From positions 15,157,001-15,221,000 of the forward strand of contig NC_090787.1 in assembly GCF_040054535.1 (NCBI RefSeq): a stretch of 64,000 nt of DNA, written 5' to 3'. This stretch comes from Antennarius striatus (lineage: Eukaryota > Chordata > Actinopteri > Lophiiformes > Antennariidae). Below are positions 47,744 to 64,000 of this stretch, piece by piece; the first letter of the stretch is position 1; the number at the start of each line of letters is the position of its first letter. Made by a program: the position numbers and the translations under genes. The notes below the pieces were generated by a model. That model made no database searches and was not told where the DNA came from. It was given only the letters and a program-made list of their open reading frames with translations.

Positions 47744-47753
47744 AGCACATGAC
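47744..47753. promoter_or_regulatory. gpr143: M-box (MITF/TFE-type E-box)
   Basis: AGCACATGAC is ten of eleven bases of the reverse-complement M-box (AGTCATGTGCT), centred about 110 bp upstream of the gpr143 start codon. MITF binding to M-boxes in pigment-cell promoters, and control of Oa1/Gpr143 by MITF, are established; occupancy of this site is inference. Confidence 0.6.
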
Positions 47754-47857
47754 GACCCGACCCGTGATTTCCCTGAGAGTTGGGCCATGCACTCATTCAT
47801 TTCCTCTCCTTTTCTTGTCTTCATCTTGCGCCCCAGCGGCTCCCTTTCCCTCCTTCC

Positions 47858-49345
47858 ATGGCGTCCCCCCGGCTGGAGACGTTCTGCTGTCCGAACCGGG
47901 ACACCGCGACCCAGTTTGTTGTCAGCTTCCAGCCGGACCTGTTTGCCGCGTTGGCTTTAGGGAGTGCGTCTCTCAGCCTTTTGTTTGCTATTTTACAACT
48001 TTTGCCTAAACGCAGAGGATACAGGAGACTGGGTCAGTACCCGCTGCCGAGGCCCGCATCCTCCTCCCGGATCCTGTTCATCATCAGCCTCTGTGACGCG
48101 CTGGGATGCGCAGGTACCGGAACACGTGAGCGCACGGTTTTCACAACGTGGTGTTGCATTTTGGCGCTAATTACGCACGCAAATATTTAGCTTTTTTAAC
48201 ACTTTTGATGAACCACATCCAGCTTTCCGATCTTTCTCATCCACACAGAAAGAACGCATTAGACATCCATTAAAGCATGACTCATCTCCTGGATGAGGAA
48301 GGCTGCTTTTATCAACACTTGTAATCAATAAAAGTTGCTGTAAAAAGCAACAAGAGGAGGAAAAACAAATCTTTTACATCCAGTTAGACTCTCACTTTTG
48401 AATTAGCTCATTACAAAACAAAAGAATGACTCACAGTCATCTTGTGCGAATTTTGAAATGACTCATAATAACTGAAACCCATTTATCCTACAGGCACCTG
48501 AACGCAGCGTCAGTCGTTTTTAAAGCGGTAGTTACACTTTTAATTGCACACGTGGTTGGTTCGCTTCTCTTCCGCCCCGAGGTGAGGGCAGATGACGTCA
48601 TACGTGTCAGGTGTACTTAACACACAGCGAGCTTTATAACACTTCAAACCAATAAAATGCTGAGCATAGGTAAGCCTGCATCGCATTAAGATTATGGGGG
48701 GAACTCCTATTTTCCCATTTGACAGTGAAGTAGCAGGACATGGAAACACCCTTATAAAACACACCTGGAGGGGGTTGGTATTTCCATGATATAACCTGCT
48801 TTTTTAAACAACTGCAGGTCGAACGAAAAAAAAAAACCCCCAGATAAATAAAAAAACAAAAAAGCAGTAGAAAAACTTTTTTTCATGCATTACTCACCCG
48901 TCATGTTGTCCTCTAGCGGCTCTCTCCTGATCCTGGTGAACAGCAGTAAGTGTGTGTGTGTGTGGTTGTCCTCTCTCAGGTGTCATTGTGAGGTCATCCG
49001 TGTGGCTGGGACTGCCAAACATCGCTGACCGCATCTCAGTGGCCAACAGCACTGATGTCTGGCCAGAGGTCTTTTGTGTCAGCAGCGCGGTATGTGAATT
49101 GCATTCAGGCATCCAGCCATCATCCCAAAGAAAGTCTGATTCAGTTGTTTTAATGCTTGAGCAGAAATCATGTAGATACATGATCATTTCATTCTATCTG
49201 TCTTTTTCTACATTCTAGATATGGATCCAGCTGTTTTTCAGCGCCTCATTTTGGTGGACATTTTTTTATGCCGTCGACGTTTTCCTGGTGGTGAAAACAT
49301 CTGCAGGACTCAGGTGCTCTGAACCTCACCTGTCATCTACCATTG

Positions 49346-49380
<35 letters not shown>

Positions 49381-52300
49381 GTAGCAGATTGTATTTTGAG
49401 GCAGCTCTTGTGTTTCAACAAACTAAACAGTGAGCTTTCCTCCCCAGCCTGCGTGTTTCATTCGCTGCAACTGTCATCATCTTTCAGATATGGAGCTGCA
49501 GCATGCGCTATGAGCTCAGTCTCATGACTTGTTTCTTTCCCCAGCACTATTATCCTCTACCACATGATTACATGGGGTCTGGCTGTGCTGTTGTGTGTTG
49601 AAGGTGTGGCCATGCTGTACTACCCATCCATCTCCGAGTAAGATGCTTTGTTTCTTTAAACTTCCAGAATAAATTGAGAATAAATTGTAATACACAGGCA
49701 GATGAAACCATGCATAAATACATTCAGTCAGTGTGTATGGCTGTAGTACATTGTTTTCCTGACTCCAGATGATAACATATCCGTGCAGGGCTGTAGAAAT
49801 GTGATTTCAACTGCATGTTATTTTGCTTTTGCTCTTTATTCAGCTGTGAGCAAGGCCTGGAGCACGCCATCCCTCACTACGTCACCACCTACGCACCGAT
49901 GCTGCTCGTCCTGGTGGCCAATCCGGTCTTCTTTAATCGGACCTTATCTGCTGGTCGGTTCTCAAAATCTCTTAACGTGAAGATGTGTGACAGAGGTGAA
50001 TGTTAAAACTGCTAAAATATCCCAAACGCGTCTCTTTTCCTTCCAACATAGTGACGTCTTTGCTAAAAGGACGACAAGGGATCTACACGGAAAACGAGAG
50101 ACGTCTGGCCAACGAGATAAAAATACGCTTCTTTAAAATCATGTTGGTGTTCTTTATCTGGTACGTTACCCCTTTTTATTACCAGGATGATATCATTAAA
50201 ACAGTTGTTTTCTTCCATTCTTGTTAGGTGAGAAGATTGAAACCACTCTACTCCAAATACGAGCACCCCTAAAGCACACCGAATAAAATGTTATATTCTA
50301 TTCATTTATGCACACAAAAAGTGTAAAAACAACATGTTGTGCTTTTATGAGGTGCTCTTTTCCTAATTGTCTCTTCATCAGCCTCAGTTTATTAAGGTAT
50401 TCTTAGTTTGTTGCTTGCTTGACAGCTTCAAGGTGACAAGAAGAGATCTGGAAGGAAAACCACATGTTGTTTCTACACTTTTAGCAAACATATTTCGTTT
50501 TATTGGATGCTACTTTTTTAAGAGATCACAGTGTGATTGCAGATTTTTTTCAACAACAACTTTTCTTCACAATATGTTGTTACAAATCAAAGCCATATTG
50601 AATTTGTCTAGTATGACCTTATCTTTCCATTGTTTTAAACATCTGGTCAGTATGAGAATAATCTCATTTTCAGAGTGATTAAGATTTTTCCACATGGCAT
50701 TCACTGTTATAGATTACTCAAACTCAAGTGTAATAGATTTTATTATTGCACGGGAGTGAATGAAAACCAATCGATGCTTGCAATGTGTATTTGTAAAACA
50801 TTGCAGTACGGTTGTAAAACTGACTGATTTTAAGTGAAATGTGTCTTCTGTGTTAATTCTCATGCATTTTCAGCCAATGCGCAAATGAAAAATATGTCTT
50901 CCAGGAATTATTTATAGCGTTGGCCTCTTTTTGGGGCGTAATCCTTCCAGTAATGTGACTCTCACTAGAGAAACTAATGAAACCTCGTATGCCTGAATAC
51001 ACAACAGATAAACCTAAGGTGGCCTACATTACACGGCTTTTACTGCATAATTACTGATGGTTATCAACTGCATTTTTATTTGATGGCATTTTGAATTATG
51101 TCTCACTGAGACGCGACGTTTATTTATTGCTTATGTTTAGCTGGATTCCCAACATCATCAATGAGAGTCTCCTCTTCTACTTGGAGATGCAGACGGATAT
51201 CAGTGACATCAGCCTCAGGGACATCAAAAACGTAGCCCTCATCACATGGTTCATCATGGTGAGTGAACACTTCGCTCAGACAGAATAAAGAGCTTTTGGA
51301 GGATTTACATTCCTATCCGTTTTCCCTCATTCAGGGAATCCTGAACCCGATGCAGGCGTTCCTCAACACGCTGGCCTTTCACGGCTGGACGGGCTTCGAT
51401 GTGGACTTCAGTCTGCAGCGGAGGAGAGAGCTGGCCTGGGACTCGGTGACTACTTCAGGGCCTAACGTTGCAGGCCATAACCCCCTGGTGGGATCGACTC
51501 TGCTCTACCAGAGTCACGTCCAGGAGGCCAAAAAAACCACAGTGGGCAACGGGCAGCACCACTCTGACGGCATCAGTGTCCTCTCAGAAGGTAATGGGGC
51601 TTTCAGTGGCAGCAACAGCTCACCTGTTTATCAGGGCTGGTGAGGCTCTGAAGTTCACACACTACCCATCAGCATCCCATGTAATATTTGATGCCATCTG
51701 ATCTTATTGTGATGCCATAATACAACTATGGCATCACAGAATCCACTGACAAAAGGATTTGTTGTTGTTATTCAGTGATGCGATATTATAGGAAAACCAT
51801 GCAGAACTGTCTTTTACATGGTTTTGTCTATGCTACACAGATCTGTATAGTATCATGAAATCACATTCCACATGAAATGTTGATTATGTTATTACCAAAT
51901 GACAACTACGCTGCTACCATTCTGCATGATGTTTAATCCGCAGTAACAGGACGTGTTTTTTTACTGAGCAGCTTCAAAATGTGTGAAAACTGTGACCTTC
52001 ACATAGAGACTTAACACAAAAGTAGTGAAATATAGATGAATCTGGTATAAGAAGCTCGGTTGCCAGGTTATTCTATCCACCAGCAAACAGCAGAACAGCT
52101 GTTATCGAGAGCAACATTTGTCACTTTACCTGCTTTTTAAATCTGATGAGATGCTTCTTAATGTTTTGGGATGATTAAAAGCATTTTGTGCAACATGTGG
52201 ATCATGTAAAATGGCTGTTCCGTGTTTTTGTGTCACCCTTCAGTGTCCTTGATATGATGCATCTTTAGAAATAAAGCGATATCAAACCATCTTTTAAAAA

Positions 52301-52613
52301 ATGTATGTTTCTGCCTCCAATCATGTTTAGTCAAATCTAGGTGTAGATTAAAGGAAAAAAAAAAACCTCAATTCTGCAGAACAATGTACTGAAAGAAGTC
52401 CACACTGCAGAAATTATAGTTCATCTGCCAATCAGTGTGAGGACAGAAATTTATAGATGGATCAGCAAACTGCAGGAGCACCCAGTAACTTACACCTATC
52501 TTGTCTTGCTAGGTTCAGAGTCTAGTACAGTTGAAATCCACATTTCCAGCGAGCTGCGAGACGATGATGTAGATGCTGATGAAGAATCCTTGGATAACTC
52601 TGTGAAGCACTAG
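47858..52613 (+). CDS. gpr143: G-protein coupled receptor 143 (ocular albinism type 1)
   Basis: Melanosomal/lysosomal seven-helix receptor of pigment cells and retinal pigment epithelium; its loss in humans causes ocular albinism with giant melanosomes, and L-DOPA is a reported ligand. Coding exons: 47858-48113, 48980-49089, 49219-49313, 49545-49637, 49844-49953, 50052-50160, 51141-51258, 51335-51590, 52513-52613; all in phase, 415 aa (human 404). The N-terminus [15 protein letters not shown] is nearly the human one. Visible: N-glycosylation site NST at N108, [14 protein letters not shown] in helix 3, [15 protein letters not shown], the cytoplasmic dileucine [15 protein letters not shown] (L225-L226), [11 protein letters not shown] and a [12 protein letters not shown] tail. 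The second sorting signal, human WE, reads WD (W332-D333) here. The neighbour tbl1x is convergent. Confidence 0.96.
48549..48600. promoter_or_regulatory. gpr143: Intronic E-box CACGTG plus CRE TGACGTCA
   Basis: In gpr143 intron 1, CACGTG (48549-48554) lies 38 bp before a full palindromic CRE, TGACGTCA (48593-48600). The CRE is followed closely by TACGTG. CREB plus MITF-type sites are the known logic of pigment-cell genes; the function here is inferred. Confidence 0.35.
49350..49378. repeat. (CA)n microsatellite
   Basis: About 14 CA units in gpr143 intron 3. Confidence 0.95.
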
Positions 52614-53010
52614 GTGGGGTGACCCACTGCCCGTCTCCCTCCCGTGACAACATTCTCATGAGTTACTTGTGTTTTGGATTATCTCCTCTTAGCCTCTGTT
52701 GACTACTGGCGATTTCCCCACATATTAAACTGACTGTATGGTTTTTATCTTATTAATTTCCTCGTATTTCCATGTCTGCGGTATTGTGGCAGACGTACCG
52801 CTGCAAAGCTACACCCATCTAACTAGAAGGCTGACTTTTGAAAGGGTCTCCCGGTCCGGTCGTTGATTGAGATGCTGGTTTGTGATTCACTCTCTTAAAG
52901 CTCTATAAGCACAAGTGAATGTGATGTAAAGTTACTGTATTTCTATCTGTTCCATCTTGTATTTTTGCACATTTCTTTTATACAATATTAAAACATAGAA
53001 AATATGCTAA
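52614..53010 (+). other. gpr143: gpr143 3'UTR with poly(A) signal
   Basis: ATTAAA at 52987-52992 follows 'tatacaat', about 375 bp after the stop codon, and is followed by T/GT-rich sequence. It is the best candidate 3' end for gpr143. Confidence 0.55.
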
Positions 53011-53114
53011 TCCATTTTGTCACTGACATTCTTATTGTCTCGAGTGATTACCGAGGTGTATATATAACATTAAAAAAAAACAACAACACACAAAGTAAGA
53101 CACGCTCCTTCTGA

Positions 53115-55213
53115 TATCAAAATAGAGTGATTTATTATTACTGAGCCACAGAATGACTTCCGTGTTCTGCCTCAGAAGCAGGTTGACCACACCCTGGGCC
53201 AGGGTGCATGAGAGACAGTAGCCGTCACAGCATTTGCTCCATACTGGGCTCCTCAGCACGCCAAGAAAGGCCACCAATTCTCAGTCTGACACAGACAATA
53301 ATGGCTCTCAAAAGAAGAAATCAGAAAATAACAAACCACCCATCACAAGGTCCAGTGTTTGGGATTTAGTGGCCTTGTGCTGCAACCAACTGAACACCCC
53401 TCCCTCCTAGAGTTTAGGAGGACTTACAGGGGCCACTAATTCAATGACAAATGCAGCGTTTTTGTGTCTTCAATCAATCAACGGTTTCAAAATCAATTTT
53501 TTTTTCACGATGATTTACGCAAGAGAAGATAACGAAAGTAAGTTCTGTCAAAAGATCCACTTTAATCCTACACACTGGACCGTTAACATCCATCTGAGAC
53601 ATTGTGGGGGGGGGGTGAACAAAAAAAAAAACCTTGGGCCTTCACTTTCGGCAAAATTTGCTTAACCCCCCCCCTCATAACAAAAAGTGCACTTCACATT
53701 GCTCTATCAGAATTTGACTGAAAGGGAACGGGACCACACCCCCCCACCCCCCAAAAAACCATCTGAAGATAGCGTCTTTGTCATGAGCAGAGGAAGGCGG
53801 TTGAAGAATCTGATCAGCTGGTGGCGTCTGATGGGACTTCACAGGCCTGTTCACCGCTCTTCTTTTTAAAACGATGACAGGACTTGTGCTTGACCTTTGC
53901 CCTCTGGTCAAAACGTGTACTAAATTTTTTTTTTTTTTTTTTAATTTTAGAAACTTGTTCAGAGGAAACTACCAAAGACAAAATGTGAAGTGAATTGTCC
54001 TGTAGCTGTTTTCTTGTTTCTCAGCCAGATATCTCAGCACTGATTCCACGTCCTGTTCCGCGTACGTCACGCGGCTGTAGCAGAAGCGAGGCACAGGACC
54101 GATGACTGTTCCCTCCTACGTCTGGAGCTGACCCCGGGAATTCCATCTGTTCACTGTAAAACAAAATAACTTGAAGAAACAGCACAAAAAGCTGATGAGA
54201 CGCTTCATTTAAAGAGGTCTCCTTGTGTGTCGTCAGACAGCTCTGTCCATTGCTGAGCCCTTTCAGGATGGCAATAAAATGTATTGTATATAAACATATA
54301 TACACAGTATATACGCCTGTGTATTAATCTAATTTACATATCTTTACATTCTTTAAATTTACATCCAAAGGGAGAAAACTCTCTTGGTAAACAACACTTT
54401 TCCCCCATCTTGTCTACAAGATGACGTTTTGAGTGAAGAGAGGAGGTCGTAGGAGGTGACGACAGTTCGTTCGCCCGCTTCTCGTTCGCTATTCGACGTG
54501 ACCTAAGAACTAATCTTGTCGCGGCACATTCAAAACAGTCCTTCTGTGGAAAATAGACCAAAAAAAAACAATCAAAAAAAAAAAAAAAAAAAGCAAGAAG
54601 TGCTCTTCAAACAACTCTTCTCCACGTAGAAGAAATTCAGCACCCTGTCGCCAGACAATACCAGTGCTTCAGTATCGGCACTTTCATCACATCCCTGACT
54701 TGAAGTAACACTTTTTCAGAAGAATTCTAACAGCACAACCCCGCTGTCATCATTTGTTAGCTCTTCACAGCTCAACATATGTGTCTCATCAACACTTTTC
54801 TCTTTATAAAACCTATTATTGTGTTTCCAAGTCTTCAACACGATAACAGCAGGGGGGGGGGGGAGGGGGGTGGCCCGGAGGAAATCGCGGAACTTCCTTA
54901 TTAGAAACCTTTAGAAACATGGATGCACCCAGGGAGTGGGATCCGCTCCAGTCTTCTTAGCGGGATTCCGGAGTTTCCAATATGTGTATCATTAAAGAAA
55001 AAACCAACAACACACGTCGAAGAGCTGTAAGGTGCACTGAAGTCAGTCGTGTTGGCTCTCAACTCTTCCTACCCCTGTAAGGGGTGGGGAGGGAGGGGGG
55101 GTTCCTTTGCTCCAGCTTACAGGTCTTCTTGAGCAACAACAGTTTGTTTGCTGATGTCAGAAGCAGGCGATTCGCCGCACATTCCCAGGATTCATCAGTG
55201 AGTCTCCGGTCGG
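53115..55213 (-). other. tbl1x: Presumed long tbl1x 3'UTR
   Basis: Reverse-strand sequence after the tbl1x stop codon. A canonical AATAAA (reverse complement at 53131-53136) sits in an AT-rich setting. If used, the 3'UTR is about 2.1 kb and ends only some 100 bp from the gpr143 3' end. Contains A-, T- and G-homopolymer runs (53605, 53927, 54568, 54852). A nearer signal is not excluded. Confidence 0.4.
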
Positions 55214-60022
<4,809 letters not shown>

Positions 60023-60070
60023 CTTAGCCCGATGACGGCGAGGAGGAATGCTGGAAGGCTGGGCTCACTC
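60023..60070 (-). other. tbl1x: tbl1x 5'UTR segment of the first coding exon
   Basis: The reverse strand shows a pyrimidine-rich tract and CAG acceptor (ttgtgtttcag) directly before GAGTGAGCCC. This leaves 48 bp of untranslated sequence before the ATG at 60022, so the transcript starts in an upstream exon not located here. Confidence 0.7.
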
Positions 60071-63000
60071 CTGAAACACAAACAGAAAATAGCCGTTTAG
60101 ATTTTAAATCAGCATTTACACACAGGTGCAGAGTTTAGGGACATTCGTCAAATACAGAGGAGATATTACAAAGACAGAAGTGGAATCTTCAAGTAGAACA
60201 TAAAACTTGATGTCTCATTTAGACACATCAACTGATCCTGGGGTAAAAAGCATTGACTTAGTTGGAGTCACCTGACAAATGTAGTCAGGTCGCTGCCAGC
60301 TGTGATCACAAGAATCAAGTCAAGGCGCAAACACGGAAAACACTGGCAGAAAGTGTAACTCAAACTGCCCATGATTACAGAGCCTTTCTGAACAAAGTTA
60401 AAAGAGTTTAAGGACAAATAAGGTGGACGAGTATTTGAACGGTTTGAATCGTGTTTCTATCGTTGGCATAGAGGGTTCTGTGTGACCCTGTGCTGAAAGC
60501 AAAGATGCTACTGAAAGGCAACAAGGTCAGATGTTATTCAGCAATACTTTATCTGATATGGATTATTTTTTAAATATTTTTCACCAAACCAAAAAGTCCA
60601 CACAAAAAAAGTGCTCATTTTTAACTGGTGAAGTCTGAAGCAAAGTCAAAATATCTTCAATCTAACACGCAGTAACCTCAAAACAGGAAGATTTACAGGA
60701 ATTTATTGCAAAACACACGACGATATATCAACGTATTGCAGAATTTCACTGCAACGCCCAACATGAAACACACTTCAGAGTGTGCAGCACATTTGAAAAC
60801 GTGTTAAAATGCACAAAAACAGGCAAACGCTGACTGACGCAGCCTCACACACATCTCAGAAAGCATCAGCAGCGGGTCTTCACCCGTGAACCCATGATCA
60901 ACATTTAACGTGAGTGATCCCAGCCTGTCTTCAGCTCTAATGGGGGTGTCTATATCCATTTGGCTCCAAAAACTCTCAGTGCTTCCTTTTACTGAGCAGC
61001 TACACAATGAAGACGGACAGAGGCCTGACAAACAGGAAGGATGTTGCATCGCCATCTTGTTCTTGTGACCCTACTTTCTGATTTCAACAAATGCCTCGCT
61101 TGTAATGTTTCAATTCACTTCAAATCAGTAGAAATAGTAAGTTCTGATTTTAATTCCCTCATTTTTTTCAGCCTCAGGCTTACAATCGCTCCAAGAACAC
61201 ACCGGACTACGTAATGGAGACACAGCTTCTGCACAACGGGCAGGGTAAAAACGGAACAACAACGCTCAGACGCCCACAGAAACGTACAGCATGTACAAGT
61301 AGATTGAATACTGTAAGCACCGCAAAAAAGAAGCCAACTGGAAGCTGACAATGAGTCATTACAAACTATATAACAAGAACCGTTTCTCGGTCTCCCACTG
61401 GCACATAATGGGAATGATATTTGGCTGAGAACACAAAATAAAAGGCTGGGCGTCAGGTACGAAGACTGCATGGCCGTCCGGCTTTCATTCTGAACACTGT
61501 CCAGGCCCACTCAAGTTCCCCTCTGGTAGCATAGCAACAAGAGATACAGCAAAATAGACAGAGAATGGTGTTGTCCCAATTACCAGTGGGCATCCAGCCA
61601 GAGGGCTTCAACATGTTACTCAACATGAATTATTCACTCTTTCACCTTGGTTTGTTCTTTCAGATGGGGGCTGTCTTTAGAGAGCTGGAATTTTAACAAC
61701 CTCTGCCACTGGTGCAGGCACAGAACAAGGTTTCCTTTGTATCTGACAGGCGTTCTTTAAGGTGACCTGAGGAATACTCGTCTAAACAAACAATCTGACC
61801 TGAATAGAAGCATGTGGAGGGAACAGATGTGTGGAATAAAACCCTCCTGACTGAGATCCGATCGAAAACAATACATGTTTCAACAGTATTCAAAGCTGTG
61901 TTGGCACCATTGGGTTCCAATTGTTGTTGAAAATAATTGCTGCAAAATTTCCATTTAGTATCTGAGTGAGAGCAGCTAGAGACAGACAGAAACAGAAAGA
62001 CAGACAGAGAGAGAGAGAGACAGAGAGGCTAGACCGTTACTCTTTTATAACCCTAACGCAAAAAACCACCCAAGGACACCAACATATCTTTTCGTTGGAC
62101 GGCGTTAGCTGAGCATCTTTTCTCTCTGACAGAATGTGTGAAAGCGTTGGCAGGGCTGTCATGTGTGCACAAGTGTGCACAAGCATTCTTGTGAGGGTGC
62201 ACAAGACGAGCTAAATAGGGAGTGATGAAATATCTGGACAAAGGTAACAATCTCAGCAAAAAAAAGAAGCAAAACCAGAAACAGAACTGCTGACAGAAAA
62301 CAAATCTTGACTTCTTTTCTGGCGATCACATCCCACGCCAACGCTCGCTGCGGTCCTGTCAGGAATCTAACACCAATCTCCTCCTCTTCCTCAGCCCGTG
62401 TGGCCTGGTTTGACCGCCGCCACCATGTTTGCTTTGGCTCATAAACAGCTGGGAATATTGTCCCCCATCAAAGCGAGGTGGGGCCCCCGCTCTAGAGGCG
62501 GCTCCATCTACATACCAAACCACTGGAAACATCATTAACACGCAGCCCCTGGGGGGGCTCAGGTCCCGTCGGTATGGGGCAGCAGACGCAATAATCCCTC
62601 TATCAGATGGGCCCACGATGCCACAATCCATTACGCAACTCCCTGGGTATCCAAGCCTCCTCTCGCCAAACAATGACGACGACGGAAAACAGACAAAGAG
62701 CTGAGCTAACTCCTCGTCCGCTGAAGTGATACTAAATCAGTTATAAAGGTTGCTAAAGCACCCCATAATCACACAACCAGAAGAATCGAAAAGCAGCTAA
62801 CAGCAGTAAAAAAGCTAAGTCAAGTAAAAACTGAATATTTTGTCGACAGATCAACAGAAGCTGCTGATGGACTGGCGTGTAACGAACATGACCTAAAACT
62901 AGAGCACATCACAAGCATGGCGATGCTGTTTGACATCACACACGTTTGATGTGTGGTACCTAAAGCCACACACTAGAGAAACTTTGTCATTTGTTCAGGG

Positions 63001-64000
63001 TAAACAGAGGAAACGTACGGAAGAGTCTTCAATCAGGTGGCGTCTCTGGAAAAACAAAAAGGGCAAAGAGAGTCTCTGTGTCCAAGGACACGGAGGCCCC
63101 CACGGTACGGGGCCCACAGTAGATGAAAACTAAAACTGAATGTGAGCAAAGAAAGAAAGAATGGTAGGAAAAGAATTGAAGAGCAAATAAAGAATGAGAA
63201 TAAACAGACTGAAGAAATGCCCTCCGTAAGGGTACTACCCAAGACTGTATGACCAGTGGCTGAATACTGACCAGTGGCTTTGAAGCAGTAAATAGACACG
63301 TCCCCCCACCTGATCCTTCAGCAAATTTAGTTTCAATGACAGAAAATGAAAACGGGCAACACTGAAGTAGCTTTAGCTAGCCCAGTGTCTATTTTTGTGT
63401 AAAACTATATATATTATTTGGGACCCCGAGTTCCACTGTGCATAAGAAGAAACAGCCATCAGTTGTGTATGAAAACACTTCAGAAACACAACCAAACCCC
63501 ACAATAAAGAGAATTTTATTTTAGAATTTAATTTTAATGACTGTCACCTTTTGTTTGAAATGTGAGCATTTGCTGGAACCCAGGGGTTACATTAATATTC
63601 AAAGTGTAGTGATGAGAGCAAATTGAAAACCTCCCATCTATCAGAGACCGAGACTCAAAAACAAGACGGTTGCAGAGTGAGGTTTTCACAGCGTGTCAGG
63701 GAGTCTCATTGTATCATTCATATTTTATTACAAGGAACTTCAAAGGGATGAACTGAATTATTTTTTTTCTCTCTGTTATAATCTGAATAAACATTACATC
63801 CTATACAGTGCCTTTATGAAAGTAGACTATTGCCCAGGAGCTCCTTTACAGTGTTCACTCCTCCCCAGCTACAGGCAGCAGCACAAACAACCATCTGTTG
63901 TGATTCCAGACTTGCAGCAGGGACACCGTGGACAAAATGGTCTCATCATCCACACAGTTTGTGACTGCCCACTATTTGGCACGCTAAACTTCGTAGAAAA
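60071..64000. other. tbl1x: tbl1x 5' intron/upstream DNA, no coding exon seen
   Basis: No protein-coding exon recognised. A GA-rich repeat lies at 61981-62029. A higher-complexity, GC-richer block at 62340-62710 stands out from the A/T-rich surroundings and could be a 5' exon or regulatory element. The remainder is A/T-rich unique sequence. Confidence 0.5.
61981..62029. repeat. GA/GACA-rich simple repeat
   Basis: Runs of gacaga and gagaga over about 50 bp in the tbl1x 5' intron. Confidence 0.85.

Noticed and set aside
51591-51643. gpr143 exon 8 reading on to a stop at 51643
   Set aside because: A consensus GT donor at 51591 and the final exon at 52513 restore the conserved [12 protein letters not shown] tail, so read-through is not the main form. 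A retained-intron isoform cannot be excluded.
62425-62550. Small ORF with perfect Kozak context
   Set aside because: No recognisable protein and no transcript evidence. Kept only as a note within the GC-richer block finding.

Overview
The window is vertebrate nuclear DNA, almost certainly from a teleost fish. It holds six multi-exon protein genes with GT-AG introns that I reassembled exon by exon; every exon phase closes. It also holds long (GT)n and (TA)n microsatellites and several degraded interspersed repeats of types common in teleosts. There is no operon, phage, plasmid or CRISPR structure. The proteins are closest to vertebrate families remembered from the literature; no database search was run.

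Layout, left to right: (1) 1-2640, upstream DNA with two long GT tracts and a CpG-richer block at about 2170-2600, the likely glra2 promoter. (2) 2667-11720 (+), glra2, the alpha-2 glycine receptor subunit (9 coding exons, 449 aa), with both mutually exclusive exons 3A and 3B. (3) 11721-19400, glra2 3'UTR and intergenic DNA with a dead LINE fragment. (4) 19465-25485 (-), fancb (8 coding exons, 839 aa). (5) 25486-26029, a compact divergent promoter. (6) 26030-38664 (+), mospd2 (15 coding exons, 526 aa). (7) 38950-41900, nothing recognised beyond an old repeat. (8) 41960-44851 (-), an ankyrin/SOCS-box gene of the ASB9/ASB11 group (7 coding exons, 266 aa). (9) 44852-47740, intergenic with a second decayed LINE. 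(10) 47858-52613 (+), gpr143 (9 exons, 415 aa). (11) 55214-60022 (-), tbl1x (14 coding exons, 513 aa), tail to tail with gpr143; its 5'UTR splices to an exon I could not place in 60071-64000 or beyond.

The genes do not form a pathway. glra2 is a neuronal chloride channel, fancb a DNA-repair core-complex subunit, mospd2 an ER membrane-contact tether, the ASB gene a Cullin-5 substrate adaptor, gpr143 a melanosomal receptor, and tbl1x an NCoR/SMRT corepressor exchange factor. What ties them together is conserved linkage: all have human orthologues on Xp22, where they lie in two separated blocks (GLRA2-FANCB-MOSPD2-ASB9/ASB11 and GPR143-TBL1X) that are adjacent here.

No new biological system is evident. 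The most informative observations are the forced mutually exclusive splicing of glra2 exon 3 across a 47-bp spacer, a near-perfect M-box just upstream of gpr143, a perfect 17-bp inverted repeat in a mospd2 intron, the block junction between the ASB gene and gpr143, and a paired set of 'cactataagg' palindromic elements.
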